A DNA stretch of 64,000 nt, taken from contig JACRJB010000062.1 in assembly GCA_016215605.1 (NCBI GenBank), positions 62,001 through 126,000 of the forward strand. Direction: 5' to 3'. Made by a program: the position numbers and the translations under genes. This document shows, one piece after another, positions 28,301 through 35,436 of this stretch. The stretch comes from Rhodopseudomonas palustris (GTDB lineage: Bacteria > Pseudomonadota > Alphaproteobacteria > Rhizobiales > Xanthobacteraceae). Each line of letters starts with the position of its first letter. Positions within the stretch are counted from its first letter, which is position 1. Below the pieces are notes generated by a model. That model saw only the letters and a program-made list of their open reading frames with translations. It did no database searches and was not told the origin of the DNA.

Positions 28301-28416
28301 CCGGCATCGAGACCAAGTGGCTCAGCGGCTTCTCGGTGGCCGGCACGTTCGAGGGCGAATTCTCGGACACGACCCGCAGCTACGCCGGCAAGGGCACGCT
28401 GCGATACGCTTGGTAA
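25372..28416 (+). CDS. autotransporter (type Va) with beta-helix repeats
   Basis: A 1014-residue autotransporter. Signal peptide at residues 1-29 (MARRRRAALLASTALG..., cleavage near SARA/QD). The passenger has about nine tandem 19-residue repeats of pattern STAGxATITNNGxIxF (residues 118-291), typical of a right-handed beta-helix. PATR-type motifs KTGTGTLTLAGANTVSGG and NKTGTGTLALTGTSSYTG follow (from about 357 and 442). The C-terminal beta-barrel spans about 735-1014 and ends in the outer-membrane signature LRYAW. It should be displayed on the surface, with an adhesin-like role by inference. ATG 25372 has a weak ribosome site; TTG 25345, behind AGGGGGG, would add 9 residues. Confidence 0.9.
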   Translation: MARRRRAALLASTALGLATVLVAAGSARAQDATWRTNPPRNIYDYGADWSTGNVPTGTAYFGTSAVTALTFQSSTSVGGWTFNAGASNYSFVNDTSLQLTFNGAGIVIIGGSASITNRGNLQFFNTGTAGSATIANDGGQLFFNDNSTAGGASIANTGIGIVHFNNASTAGSATITNDNVLYFHNISTAGNATITNNGGIAFDYFTTAGSATITNNGSISFHDSSTAGNAAITNNGGIVFDYSSTASYATINTNGSVLFTDTSTGGSAVLTNSGTVRFDATSTPGNAQLINSGPSAVITFNSTGPNGDGRLTAGSIAGSGRFDLGGAELTVGGNNLSTMVTGVLSGDGSATGTSLIKTGTGTLTLAGANTVSGGVTLASGTLALANNQALGTAVLTTLGGTVAYRDGLNIGNMVTIRGDTSFDVASGTATQSGVIGGSFGLNKTGTGTLALTGTSSYTGATVVNGGTLSVNGSIASSSGLSINSGATLVGTGAVPTTIVAGGGTLAPGNSIGTLTVNGNLTFGAGSTYAVEVSPTAADLTNVTGTASLTGATVQVTPLPGSFRSRSFTILNATGGLGGTTFAGLTGVNSFGSGVRNPHLTYDANNVYLVLDPATLQIPAGLGANQTNVASAINRVVGSGGSPPAGFDVLLNIGAAQLPNALNQISGQAGATTTQVGFNATNQFMAALDPSGNTGAGHSSSGGPSLSYAAPTPQDPKLRDAYAAVRGFDKPSDAFAARWSVWASGYGGSSTTSGSGTSTTSSTAGTLIGADYRMSPDTRLGFALGGANYSFALSGGLGGGRADVFQAGVYGRHSFGAGYLSGVLAYGWQDVTSDRNLTVVGLDHLTANFKANAVNARGEAGWRFTPWPAIGFGVFPYAALQVTSLMLPSYGERASAGSSLFALSYASQTTTNLRSEVGARVEHAVWLSETLLTLRGRLAWAHDSNTDRPVTATFQSLPGASFVVNGTRPAADSALVSAGIETKWLSGFSVAGTFEGEFSDTTRSYAGKGTLRYAW
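25723..26244 (+). repeat. tandem 57-base repeats in the autotransporter passenger
   Basis: About nine degenerate copies of a 57-base unit encoding 19 residues (core AGCACGGCCGGCAGCGCCAC). The units in the middle are most alike, which suggests recent duplication, and copy number could vary between strains. Confidence 0.78.
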
Positions 28417-28708
28417 GGCGGCCTGCCCGCATCGTTCGGTGTTTGTTCGGGGCCCTCGATGATGCCCCTCGATCTCGCATCGATCGTGTCGTGCCGGCCA
28501 AGGCGCCGCTCGCGTCGGCCGGCAAGCTCGCGCCGGCGACGCGATGACGCGAGCGGCCCGACCGAGAGTTCGACCAATTGCTCATGACGTCGCGCCCGAG
28601 CGCGGTTGATGAAGCAGGTTCTGTCGGCTCTATTTTACGGGGCCGTAGAATTTGAGCAGGCCGTTCACCGTCGATGTCGTCAGAATCGCAGCGAGGCTCG
28701 CGCCAGGT

Positions 28709-29101
28709 ATGAAAATCGCGTTTCCCACCAATGACTGGGCTACGATCAGCGGCCATGCCGGGCAGACGCCGAATTGGCTGGTGTACGATCTGACCGAGCA
28801 CCGTGCGGGCCAACGGTTGCCTGAACCGACGCGCATCGAGCTCACCAAAGAACAGCTTCCTCACTACTTCAAGGACGATGGTCCGCATCCGCTCGATGGC
28901 GTGGAGCTGATCGTTGCCGGCAGCGCCGGCGACGGCTACGTCCGGCACATGAAGAAGCGCGGCGCCGATGTGGTGCTGACCGGCGAAACCGATCCCGCCA
29001 CCGCGCTCGCCCATGTCATCAAGGGCGAAGCGCTGCCCGATCAGCGCTTCGACATCACCACGACGCTGTGCCGGCTGCGGGATCTGTTCTCGCGGCATTG
29101 A
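28709..29101 (+). CDS. NifX/NifB-family (dinitrogenase cofactor) domain protein
   Basis: A 130-residue single-domain protein of the dinitrogenase iron-molybdenum cofactor biosynthesis family. Features are MKIAFPTNDWATISGHAGQT (the ATNDxxxxxxHFG-like start), a central EGVELIVAG-type strand and the GADVVLTGETDP turn. NifX, NifY and the C-terminus of NifB bind the FeMo cofactor or its precursors. Here no nif genes are near, so it may bind another metal cluster. ATG 28709 is chosen from family alignment of the start; the frame upstream is open but unlike the family. Confidence 0.8.
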   Translation: MKIAFPTNDWATISGHAGQTPNWLVYDLTEHRAGQRLPEPTRIELTKEQLPHYFKDDGPHPLDGVELIVAGSAGDGYVRHMKKRGADVVLTGETDPATALAHVIKGEALPDQRFDITTTLCRLRDLFSRH

Positions 29102-29174
29102 GCGCGGTGCGCGTTCGTTGCGGGCATTCGATCAGCTCTGCGTTCACGCTGCCGCCGATCACATCCAAATTAGG

Positions 29175-29220
29175 TATATTATCACATTTCGACTCTTGCA
29201 GTGATACCGAAAAGTGATAC
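29175..29220 (+). promoter_or_regulatory. hicAB promoter region with repeated half-sites
   Basis: An AT-rich stretch with a -10-like TATATT (29175-29180) and two direct GTGATAC repeats (29201-29207 and 29214-29220), 13 bases apart. A degenerate inverted copy (TTATCAC, 29179-29185) lies upstream. The repeats sit 4-23 bases before the hicA start, as expected of HicB operators. Confidence 0.5.
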
Positions 29221-29223
29221 TAT

Positions 29224-29484
29224 ATGAAGCTGAGCAGGAAGCATCAGGTGACCTTGGATGCGGTCTTTGCGACGCCAGTTTGCGCCAGCATTGTCTGGAC
29301 CGACATTGAAGCGTTGTTTCGGGCGTGTGGCGCAGAGATCAGCGAAGGGAGCGGGTCGCGAGTCCGGGTTGTTCTCAACGGCGTCCGGGCTGTTTTTCAT
29401 CGACCGCATCCGCAGAAGGAGACCGATAAGGGCGCGGTGAAATCTGTCCGCCGCTTTCTGATCGAATCGGGAATAGAGCCATGA
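29224..29484 (+). CDS. hicA: HicA-family toxin
   Basis: An 86-residue HicA-like mRNA interferase with a double-stranded-RNA-binding-like fold. It belongs to the longer subtype with WTDIEALFRACGAEISEGSGSR and AVFHRPHPQKETDKGAVKSV, then RRFLIESGI. The classical catalytic GxHH segment is replaced by GSRVRV, but the downstream FHRPHP histidines are conserved in this subtype. No ribosome site is visible before ATG 29224. The gene overlaps hicB by 4 bases. Confidence 0.85.
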   Translation: MKLSRKHQVTLDAVFATPVCASIVWTDIEALFRACGAEISEGSGSRVRVVLNGVRAVFHRPHPQKETDKGAVKSVRRFLIESGIEP

Positions 29485-29813
29485 CGACGATGAGCTACAA
29501 AGGCTATCAGGCGGTTGTCGAATACGACGAGGACGCCGAAATCTTCCACGGCGAGGTCGCCGACCTTCGCGACGTGATCACCTTTCAGGGGAAGTCGGTC
29601 GCTGAACTCAAGAAAGCTCTTGCCGGCTCGATCGAGGATTACCTGGCGTTTTGCAAGGCGCGTGGCGAAGAGCCGGAAAAGCCGTTCTCCGGTCAGTTCG
29701 TCGTGCGCACCGATCCGGCGCTGCACAAGGACGCCTCCACCGCCGCGAGGCGCGCCGGGGTCAGTCTCAACAAGTTCGTGACTTCGGCTCTGGAAAAGGC
29801 CATTCGCCGTTAG
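29481..29813 (+). CDS. hicB: HicB-family antitoxin
   Basis: A 110-residue antitoxin. The N-terminal HicB-like partial RNase H fold (YKGYQAVVEYDEDAEIFHGE, then FQGKSVAELKKALAGSIEDY) neutralises the toxin. The C-terminal ribbon-helix-helix (FVVRTDPALHKDASTAARRA then SLNKFVTSALEKAI) binds DNA. The ATGA overlap with hicA implies translational coupling. The antitoxin comes second, as in most hicAB operons. The upstream GTGATAC repeats are likely targets. Confidence 0.9.
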   Translation: MTTMSYKGYQAVVEYDEDAEIFHGEVADLRDVITFQGKSVAELKKALAGSIEDYLAFCKARGEEPEKPFSGQFVVRTDPALHKDASTAARRAGVSLNKFVTSALEKAIRR

Positions 29814-29896
29814 ACTCCGATTCAGTTACTCGATCAGCGCCAGCGAGCAGTATGAACGAGCGCAGCGATATGCGCGGCCAGCAGCGCGTCGAACAT

Positions 29897-29922
29897 CCCG
29901 GCTGTCGCTTCGCTCAGCCGGG
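29897..29922. repeat. stem-loop after hicAB
   Basis: CCCGGCTG (29897-29904) and CAGCCGGG (29915-29922) form a perfect 8-base stem with loop TCGCTTCGCT. It could end the hicAB transcript or be a copy of another dispersed repeat; only one copy was seen here. Confidence 0.35.
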
Positions 29923-30081
29923 GTGCACGCTACACGGGCGGTGCTGCCGCTGCACTCCACAGCATGCTCGCCGAGAAGACCCCGAAAAGATCGTTGAGGG
30001 TCACCCGAACTTGTGACCCGCTTCGTTTGCTTCAGAATTCGCATTGTGTGCTCCGGTTTCTTCTTATGGAGAGTGAAATTC

Positions 30082-30582
30082 ATGGACGGAAGATTGGAAT
30101 TTTCAACAGTAAAAGATGTTGTTCTTTTCGTTCTGGCGATATACGCCGCAGCACTTTCGACATGGAATTTGGTCCAGGCGCTGCGCAAGGATCGGCGATT
30201 AGTTCGCGTTACTGCAGGTACTAAGGTTCCGGTGATCGGAAGCGAACTGGGATCCTCTTGGGCGCATTTGCAAGCAATCAATATCGGTCAACGCGCAGTG
30301 ACCATCTCGGTGCTCTCATTTGAGGTGGCACCGGGAAAGAGAATATTCAATTTCCGCGATGATGGTCGTCCCGATGGGATGGTTGATACGCCGTTGCCTT
30401 CGACGATCTCAGATGGGCAATCGGTTCAAGCACACTTCTCATACAAAGACATCGGGCAGGCCATGATCTCATCGGGATTGCGGACCCCATCCAGACTTGT
30501 TCCTGTATGTGAAGACAGTGCAGGAGGCATACACAGGGGTGAAGCGTGGGAGGTTGATCCTATTGAGTTCCTTTCGATGTGA
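30082..30582 (+). CDS. membrane-anchored protein of unknown function, AT-rich
   Basis: A 166-residue protein with one N-terminal membrane helix (about residues 12-34) and a soluble, probably beta-rich domain (TISVLSFEVAPGKRIFNFRD and further strands) ending EVDPIEFLSM. ATG 30082 follows GGAGAG at suitable spacing. The gene has many A/T-ending codons and clearly lower G+C than its neighbours, which points to recent horizontal acquisition. I recognise no family. It lies after hicAB in the same direction, and could be a cargo gene. Confidence 0.68.
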   Translation: MDGRLEFSTVKDVVLFVLAIYAAALSTWNLVQALRKDRRLVRVTAGTKVPVIGSELGSSWAHLQAINIGQRAVTISVLSFEVAPGKRIFNFRDDGRPDGMVDTPLPSTISDGQSVQAHFSYKDIGQAMISSGLRTPSRLVPVCEDSAGGIHRGEAWEVDPIEFLSM

Positions 30583-30651
30583 GACGATATCTGAGTCTTC
30601 GCAGCCGGAGGTTGCTAATCAGAAAAGAGACCTTGGTTGAGTTCTGTTCAG

Positions 30652-31455
30652 TCATTGCGAAGGTGATGCTGCGTTCCACAACATGCTCGCGCCGGCGATC
30701 AGCATGATGCCGTCCATCACCAGCCGGAATCGGTTCGGGTCCATCTTCAGCACATAGCGCTTGGCGAGGAAGGCGCCGGCCATCAGCGATGAGCCGGTGA
30801 TCGCCCCTTTCAGCAGGATGCTCCAGTCGAGCGCGCCGAATTGCCGGAAGGTGACGGCCTTGCTGAGATACAGGCCGAGCGAGCTCGCGGCTTCGGTACC
30901 GATGAAGGCGCCGCGCGACAGGCCGTAGAACAGAAACAGCGGGACGCTGATCGGGCCGGTCGAGACCACGATGCCGGTGAGATAGCCGATCAGCGCGCCG
31001 CCGAGCGCGAGATGCCAGAGCGAGATCGTGAAGCTCTTGCGCGCCAGCCAGTGCCGCACCGGCACCATCGCGATCAGGAACGCCCCGATGGCGAGGTCGA
31101 CCGCGCGCGACGGCAGCACCAGCAGCGTGCGCGCGCCGAGCGCTGCGGCCGGGATACCGGTGATCGAATAGGCCGCGCAGGCGCGCCAGTCGACGTTGCG
31201 GATCCAGGCCATGATCCGCGAGGCGTTGGCGATCACCGCCGCGACCGCCATGATCGGCACCGCCTGCTTGGGGCCGAACTCGTAGACCAGCACCGGCACC
31301 AGCATGATCGACGAGCCGGTGCCGATGATGCCGGAGATGGTGCCGGCCAGCAGGCCGACGGCGAGCACGAAGATGTAGGCCAAGGGCGGATACCACGGAG
31401 CAGGGCGGCCCCGCCGCGCGAGACTCGCGGACAAGTTTAGGGGAATTGCGGGCAT
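30652..31455 (-). CDS. TauE/SafE family permease
   Basis: A 267-residue inner-membrane protein with about eight helices in two halves, each with a TauE/SafE pattern: GLLAGTISGIIGTGSSIMLVP and GALIGYLTGIVVSTGPISVP. Members export sulfite, sulfonates or other organic anions. The C-terminus is short. It diverges from the small membrane protein at 31533. No sulfur-metabolism gene is next to it, so the substrate is unknown. Confidence 0.9.
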   Translation of the reverse strand: MPAIPLNLSASLARRGRPAPWYPPLAYIFVLAVGLLAGTISGIIGTGSSIMLVPVLVYEFGPKQAVPIMAVAAVIANASRIMAWIRNVDWRACAAYSITGIPAAALGARTLLVLPSRAVDLAIGAFLIAMVPVRHWLARKSFTISLWHLALGGALIGYLTGIVVSTGPISVPLFLFYGLSRGAFIGTEAASSLGLYLSKAVTFRQFGALDWSILLKGAITGSSLMAGAFLAKRYVLKMDPNRFRLVMDGIMLIAGASMLWNAASPSQ

Positions 31456-31532
31456 TCGCCAGCGCGACCGGGCTTCGCAAAGCGTGACCGGCCCTGCTGT
31501 TCGCGCAGGGCCGAGTTCGCTAGGATCGGCAA

Positions 31533-31787
31533 ATGCGAGACGATGATCGGCGAACCTATGAGCGACGCAAATGGCGGCAGGTCGCCTGGCACTTCGCGAT
31601 GGGCGCGGTGCTCGGCGCCGGTTTCGCCGTGGTGTTGCTGATCGGCAATTACTTCGGCCTGGCCCGCGTCATCGACACCAGCGAGGCGCCGGCGCTGGTG
31701 CGGATCATCTTCGTGGTCGGCATGGCCGGATCATTCGCGTTTCTGACCGCGATCACCGGATTTCTGTTCCTGCTGCACGAGGATTGA
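31533..31787 (+). CDS. small two-helix membrane protein
   Basis: An 84-residue protein with a basic cytoplasmic start (MRDDDRRTYERRKWRQ) and two membrane helices (about residues 19-41 and 57-80), ending LLHED. No family recognised. A purine-rich stretch precedes the start. It lies 77 bases from the divergent TauE gene and converges with alr across REP-like copy C. Confidence 0.66.
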   Translation: MRDDDRRTYERRKWRQVAWHFAMGAVLGAGFAVVLLIGNYFGLARVIDTSEAPALVRIIFVVGMAGSFAFLTAITGFLFLLHED

Positions 31788-31815
31788 GCCGGCCGGCCGA
31801 TAGGGTGATGGACTC

Positions 31816-31901
31816 CGTCATTGCGAGCACAGCGACGCAATCCAGAGACGCGGAGGACTGCGCCTCTGGATTGCTTCGTCGCTGCGCTCCTCGCAATGAC
31901 G
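31816..31901. repeat. REP-like palindrome, copy C
   Basis: An 86-base palindrome between the converging small membrane protein and alr genes. Ends CGTCATTGCGAG and CTCGCAATGACG are perfect complements, as are the inner CAATCCAGAG and CTCTGGATTG. The arms match copies A and B. Confidence 0.87.
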
Positions 31902-31922
31902 ATGAGAGTGCGTGCCCCGAAC

Positions 31923-33170
31923 TCAGCCGGCCGCCGCAGTGGCCGCGCCGTCGCTCTCGGCCGGCTTCTCCTCCGGCTTGGCGTCGCCCCCGGTGTAGAC
32001 CCTCGCGTAGCGCGGGCCGAGGCTGGTCAGCACCTCGTAGCCGATGGTGCCGAAGTGATGGCCGAGTTCGTCGATGGTGATGCCTTCGCCGATCAGCGTC
32101 GCCATCTGGCCGCGGCGCGCGGCGTTGGCGGGCAGGTCGGTGACGTCGACGGCGAGCAGGTCCATCGAGATGCGTCCCGCGATCGGGCAGCGCTGGCCGG
32201 AGATCACGACGTCGGCGCCGCGGGTGCCGTCATTGGAGCCGGCGGCGCGGAAGTAACCGTCGGCATAGCCAGCCGACAGCACCGCGATCTTGGTCGGCCG
32301 ACGCGCCGTCCAGGTGCCGCCATAGCCGACGCTGTCGCCGCGCTCGACGCTGCGGACCTGCAGGATGCGGGCCTTGAGATCGACCACCGGCCGCATCGGA
32401 TTGTCGGCTTCCGGCGTCGGATTGATGCCGTACAGCGCGGCGCCGGGGCGCACCAGGTCGAACGCGAATTGCGGGCCGAGGAAGATCCCGGACGAGGCCG
32501 ACAGCGACGCCGGCACGCCGGTGAACAGGCTGGCGATCTCGCGAAACGCCGTGACCTGTCGGGCATTGAGCGGATGGTTGAGCACTTCGGCTGCGGCGAG
32601 ATGACTGATCACCAGCGTGATGCCGTGATCGCCCGCGGCGATCCGCGGCACGATGCCCTGCGCCTCTGAGACCGTCAGGCCGAGCCGGTTCATGCCGGTG
32701 TCGATGTGGATCGCGGCGCCGCCGTTCCAATGGGTGCGGCGGCAGAACACGTCCCATTCGGCGAGTTCGTAGAGATCGCCGATCACCGGCCGGCAGTTCA
32801 GCCGGGCGAACTCGTCGCCGGTGGTCTGGAAGAAGCCGTCGAGCACGTAGAGCGCGACGTCCGGCGCGATCGCGCGCACCGCAGCCGCCTCACCGAGCGT
32901 GGCGACGAAGAAGGTCTTGCAGCCGGCGGTCACCAGCGCCTTGGTGACGGGTGCGATGCCGCAGCCATAGGCGTCGCCCTTGACCACCGCGGCGGCTTCG
33001 GCCGGCACCGCGGTCTTCTCCAGCTTGCGCCAGTTGGCGACGATCGCGTCGAGATCGACGGTGAGAATGCCGGGCGCCGTCGCGGTCGCCGCGGCGAGCG
33101 CCGCCGCCTTCGCGGCTTCGGGTGTCAACAGGCTGGCGACGGTGGCGTTCGGATCGGGGAGGATGTTCAT
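31923..33170 (-). CDS. alr: alanine racemase
   Basis: A 415-residue PLP enzyme that makes D-alanine for peptidoglycan. The PLP lysine is Lys64 in AVVKGDAYGCG. The second-domain catalytic Tyr lies in DSVGYGGTWTA, and MDLLAVDVTDLP is also conserved. The N-terminus (about 35 residues, Ala-rich) and the C-terminus (EEKPAESDGAATAAAG) extend beyond the core. It follows dnaB on the same strand after 50 bases, an order common in alphaproteobacteria, so co-transcription is likely. Confidence 0.95.
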   Translation of the reverse strand: MNILPDPNATVASLLTPEAAKAAALAAATATAPGILTVDLDAIVANWRKLEKTAVPAEAAAVVKGDAYGCGIAPVTKALVTAGCKTFFVATLGEAAAVRAIAPDVALYVLDGFFQTTGDEFARLNCRPVIGDLYELAEWDVFCRRTHWNGGAAIHIDTGMNRLGLTVSEAQGIVPRIAAGDHGITLVISHLAAAEVLNHPLNARQVTAFREIASLFTGVPASLSASSGIFLGPQFAFDLVRPGAALYGINPTPEADNPMRPVVDLKARILQVRSVERGDSVGYGGTWTARRPTKIAVLSAGYADGYFRAAGSNDGTRGADVVISGQRCPIAGRISMDLLAVDVTDLPANAARRGQMATLIGEGITIDELGHHFGTIGYEVLTSLGPRYARVYTGGDAKPEEKPAESDGAATAAAG

Positions 33171-33220
33171 GCCGCACGATAATCTGTGCCCGAATTCCGT
33201 TCAACGGCAGTTGCTGCAGT

Positions 33221-34717
33221 TCAGATCCGATCGGGCAGGTGACCTTCGCTGACGAGGTCGCTGAAGCGCGTGAACTGACCTTCGAACTGCAGGTCGACCG
33301 TGCCGGTGGGGCCGTGACGCTGCTTGGCGATGATGACTTCGGCCTTGCCGTGAACGAGGTCCATCTCGGTCGTCCACTTCTCGTGCTCCGGCGTGCCGGG
33401 GCGCGGCTCCTTGTTCTGCAGATAGTATTCTTCGCGGAACACGAACATCACCACGTCGGCGTCCTGTTCGATCGAGCCGGATTCACGCAGATCGGACAGC
33501 TGCGGCCGCTTGTCGTCGCGGGATTCGACCTGACGCGACAGCTGCGACAGCGCGATGATCGGAACGTTGAGCTCCTTGGCGAGCGCCTTCAGGTTGGTGG
33601 TGATCTCGGTCACCTCCTGCACGCGGTTGTCGCCCTTCTTGCTCGAGCCCTGCAGCAGCTGGATGTAGTCGACCACGATCAGGTCGAGGCCCTTCTGCCG
33701 CTTCAACCGCCGCGCGCGGGCGGTGAGCTGCGAGATCGACAGGCCGCCGGTTTCATCGACATAGAGCGGCAGCGTCTGCAGCTCGATCGACACGTCGCGG
33801 ATCTTGTCGAAGTCGGATTCCGAGATGCCGCCGCGCCGGATCTTGCTCGATGCGATCTCGGCCTGCTCGGCGAGAATACGAGTGGCGAGCTGTTCGGCCG
33901 ACATTTCGCACGAGAAGAAGCCGACAATGCCGCCGTTGACCGCCTTGGTGGTGCCGTCGGCCTGGACTTCGCCGCGATACGCCTTGGCGACGTTGTAGGC
34001 GATGTTGGTGGCGAGCGCGGTCTTGCCCATGCCGGGACGGCCGGCGAGCACGATCAAGTCGGAATGCTGCAGTCCGCCCATCCGGGTGTCGAGGTCGCGC
34101 AGGCCGGTGGCGATGCCCGACAGTTTTCCGTCGCGCTGGAACGCCTTGGCGGCCATGTCGACCGCAGTGGTCAGCGCCTGCGCGAAACGCTGGAAGCCGC
34201 CGTCGTAGCGGCCGGATTCGGCGAGTTCGTAGAGCCGGCGTTCGGCGTCTTCGATCTGGTTCTTCGGCGCGAAGTCGACCGGCGCATCGAAGGCGACGTT
34301 GACCATGTCGGTGCCGATGCCGATCAGATCGCGGCGCAGCGACAATTCGTAGATCGTGCGGCCGTAATCCTGGGCGTTGATGATGGTGGTGGCTTCGGCG
34401 GCGAGCCGCGCCAGATATTGCGCCACCGTCAGCCCGCCGAGATCGAGATCGGCGGCGAGGAAGGTCTTGAGCGTGATCGGCGTCGCGACCTTGCCGGCGC
34501 GGATCAGGCTGGTCGCGGTCTCGAAAATGGTCTGGTGGATCGGCTCGAAGAAATGCTTCGGCTCGAGGAAGTCGGACACCCGATAGAACGCGTCGTTGTT
34601 GACCAGAATGGCGCCGAGCAGGGCCTGTTCGGCCTCGATATTGTGAGGCGCGGTCCGATAGGCAGGCGCGGCGGCGTCGGGCGCGAGCTTCAGAACGTTC
34701 GAATCAATGGCGGCCAT
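33221..34717 (-). CDS. dnaB: replicative DNA helicase DnaB
   Basis: A 498-residue DnaB, the hexameric helicase of the replication fork. The N-terminal DnaG-interacting domain (APHNIEAEQALLGAILVN) is followed by a RecA-like motor with Walker A GRPGMGKTALA, Walker B LIVVDYIQLL and the arginine-finger region. The length is typical, and no intein is present. It is first in a likely dnaB-alr unit. The first 20 residues (AAIDSNVLKLAPDAAAPAY) are variable in the family. Confidence 0.97.
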   Translation of the reverse strand: MAAIDSNVLKLAPDAAAPAYRTAPHNIEAEQALLGAILVNNDAFYRVSDFLEPKHFFEPIHQTIFETATSLIRAGKVATPITLKTFLAADLDLGGLTVAQYLARLAAEATTIINAQDYGRTIYELSLRRDLIGIGTDMVNVAFDAPVDFAPKNQIEDAERRLYELAESGRYDGGFQRFAQALTTAVDMAAKAFQRDGKLSGIATGLRDLDTRMGGLQHSDLIVLAGRPGMGKTALATNIAYNVAKAYRGEVQADGTTKAVNGGIVGFFSCEMSAEQLATRILAEQAEIASSKIRRGGISESDFDKIRDVSIELQTLPLYVDETGGLSISQLTARARRLKRQKGLDLIVVDYIQLLQGSSKKGDNRVQEVTEITTNLKALAKELNVPIIALSQLSRQVESRDDKRPQLSDLRESGSIEQDADVVMFVFREEYYLQNKEPRPGTPEHEKWTTEMDLVHGKAEVIIAKQRHGPTGTVDLQFEGQFTRFSDLVSEGHLPDRI

Positions 34718-35232
34718 AGCTCTCGATTGTTCTTTCGAATTTGTCGGATGCGGGGCGCGACTAAAGCGCCGATTCAGCCGGCGGCGGAAGCATCAATCGC
34801 GCGTTATGCACCAGCGCGAACAAGAGTGTGGATGACCCGGCACGGTCCGCTGCGCAAGCTTGACGGGGGGAGCGCCGCGGCAGCCGCGGCGCGGCCGGTC
34901 CGCACCCGATTGTCGCAGCCGGATTGAACCGCGCTAAGGCGCGCCCATACCTAATGAGAGAGCAAAGGCGGCGTCAAACCAGGAGCAGACCCAGCAGTCC
35001 GATCAGCCCCGCGGCGATCCCGATCGTGATCAGGGCGTAATCGACCGCAATGTCCTTCGGCAGATGGAGGTTGGGTTTGGGGGGCGTCTTGGTCATGACG
35101 CGGATGAAGCGCCGGGTTCGCCGATTTATCTGTGATGCATGTCACATAATGGCGAGAGCGGCGCGGAGTAGGGAACGGTTCGAACGGCGGCGGGTTTAGT
35201 CCTGCAAAACGGCAACGAATACGGGAACGGCG
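34718..35232. other. 515-base region upstream of dnaB holding one tiny gene
   Basis: The dnaB side (34718-34960) shows no clear promoter hexamers and no supported gene. A 40-codon minus-strand gene occupies 34974-35096. The remainder (35097-35232) includes an AT-richer piece near 35125-35155, a plausible promoter location for the tiny gene or for the plus-strand gene at 35233. Confidence 0.4.
34974..35096 (-). CDS. 40-residue single-helix membrane peptide
   Basis: A complete frame of 40 codons: MTKTPPKPNLHLPKDIAVDY, then a hydrophobic helix rich in Leu, Ile and Gly ending LLGLLLV. The layout of short proline-rich cytoplasmic start plus one membrane helix is typical of small inner-membrane peptides. 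Codons are genome-like. Weaknesses: no clear ribosome site and no recognised family. It is the nearest frame upstream of dnaB on the same strand. Confidence 0.48.
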   Translation of the reverse strand: MTKTPPKPNLHLPKDIAVDYALITIGIAAGLIGLLGLLLV

Positions 35233-35427
35233 ATGGCTCAGAAACAGCAACGCGACGGATCCGACCGGCTCTGGCTGGAAACGTTGATCGAATCGTTCGA
35301 GGCGGCGTCCCGCAGCGACGTCCGGGCGGTTCCGTGTGACAGCGCGCTGCTGCGCTCGGCCCACAAGCATTTGTCGATCCGCAAGGGGCCCCGCGAAGCT
35401 GGCGCCCGTCTGATCCACGCCGCCTGA
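35233..35427 (+). CDS. small hypothetical protein
   Basis: A 64-residue, basic, soluble protein (MAQKQQRDGSDRLWLETLIE..., ending GARLIHAA) with one cysteine. An ACGGGAACGG stretch precedes the ATG. No family recognised and no membrane segment. It converges with the cfa-type gene, with 9 bases between stops. Its reality rests only on codon use, start context and the tight packing with the neighbour. Confidence 0.5.
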   Translation: MAQKQQRDGSDRLWLETLIESFEAASRSDVRAVPCDSALLRSAHKHLSIRKGPREAGARLIHAA

Positions 35428-35436
35428 GCGCGCCGT

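Noticed and set aside
28417-28708. Possible gene between the autotransporter and the NifX-like gene
   Set aside because: Only short frames without ribosome sites, and no codon bias; treated as non-coding.
29964-30224. An 86-codon frame starting within the leader of the AT-rich gene
   Set aside because: It overlaps the longer frame at 30082, which has a ribosome site at better spacing and a membrane helix.
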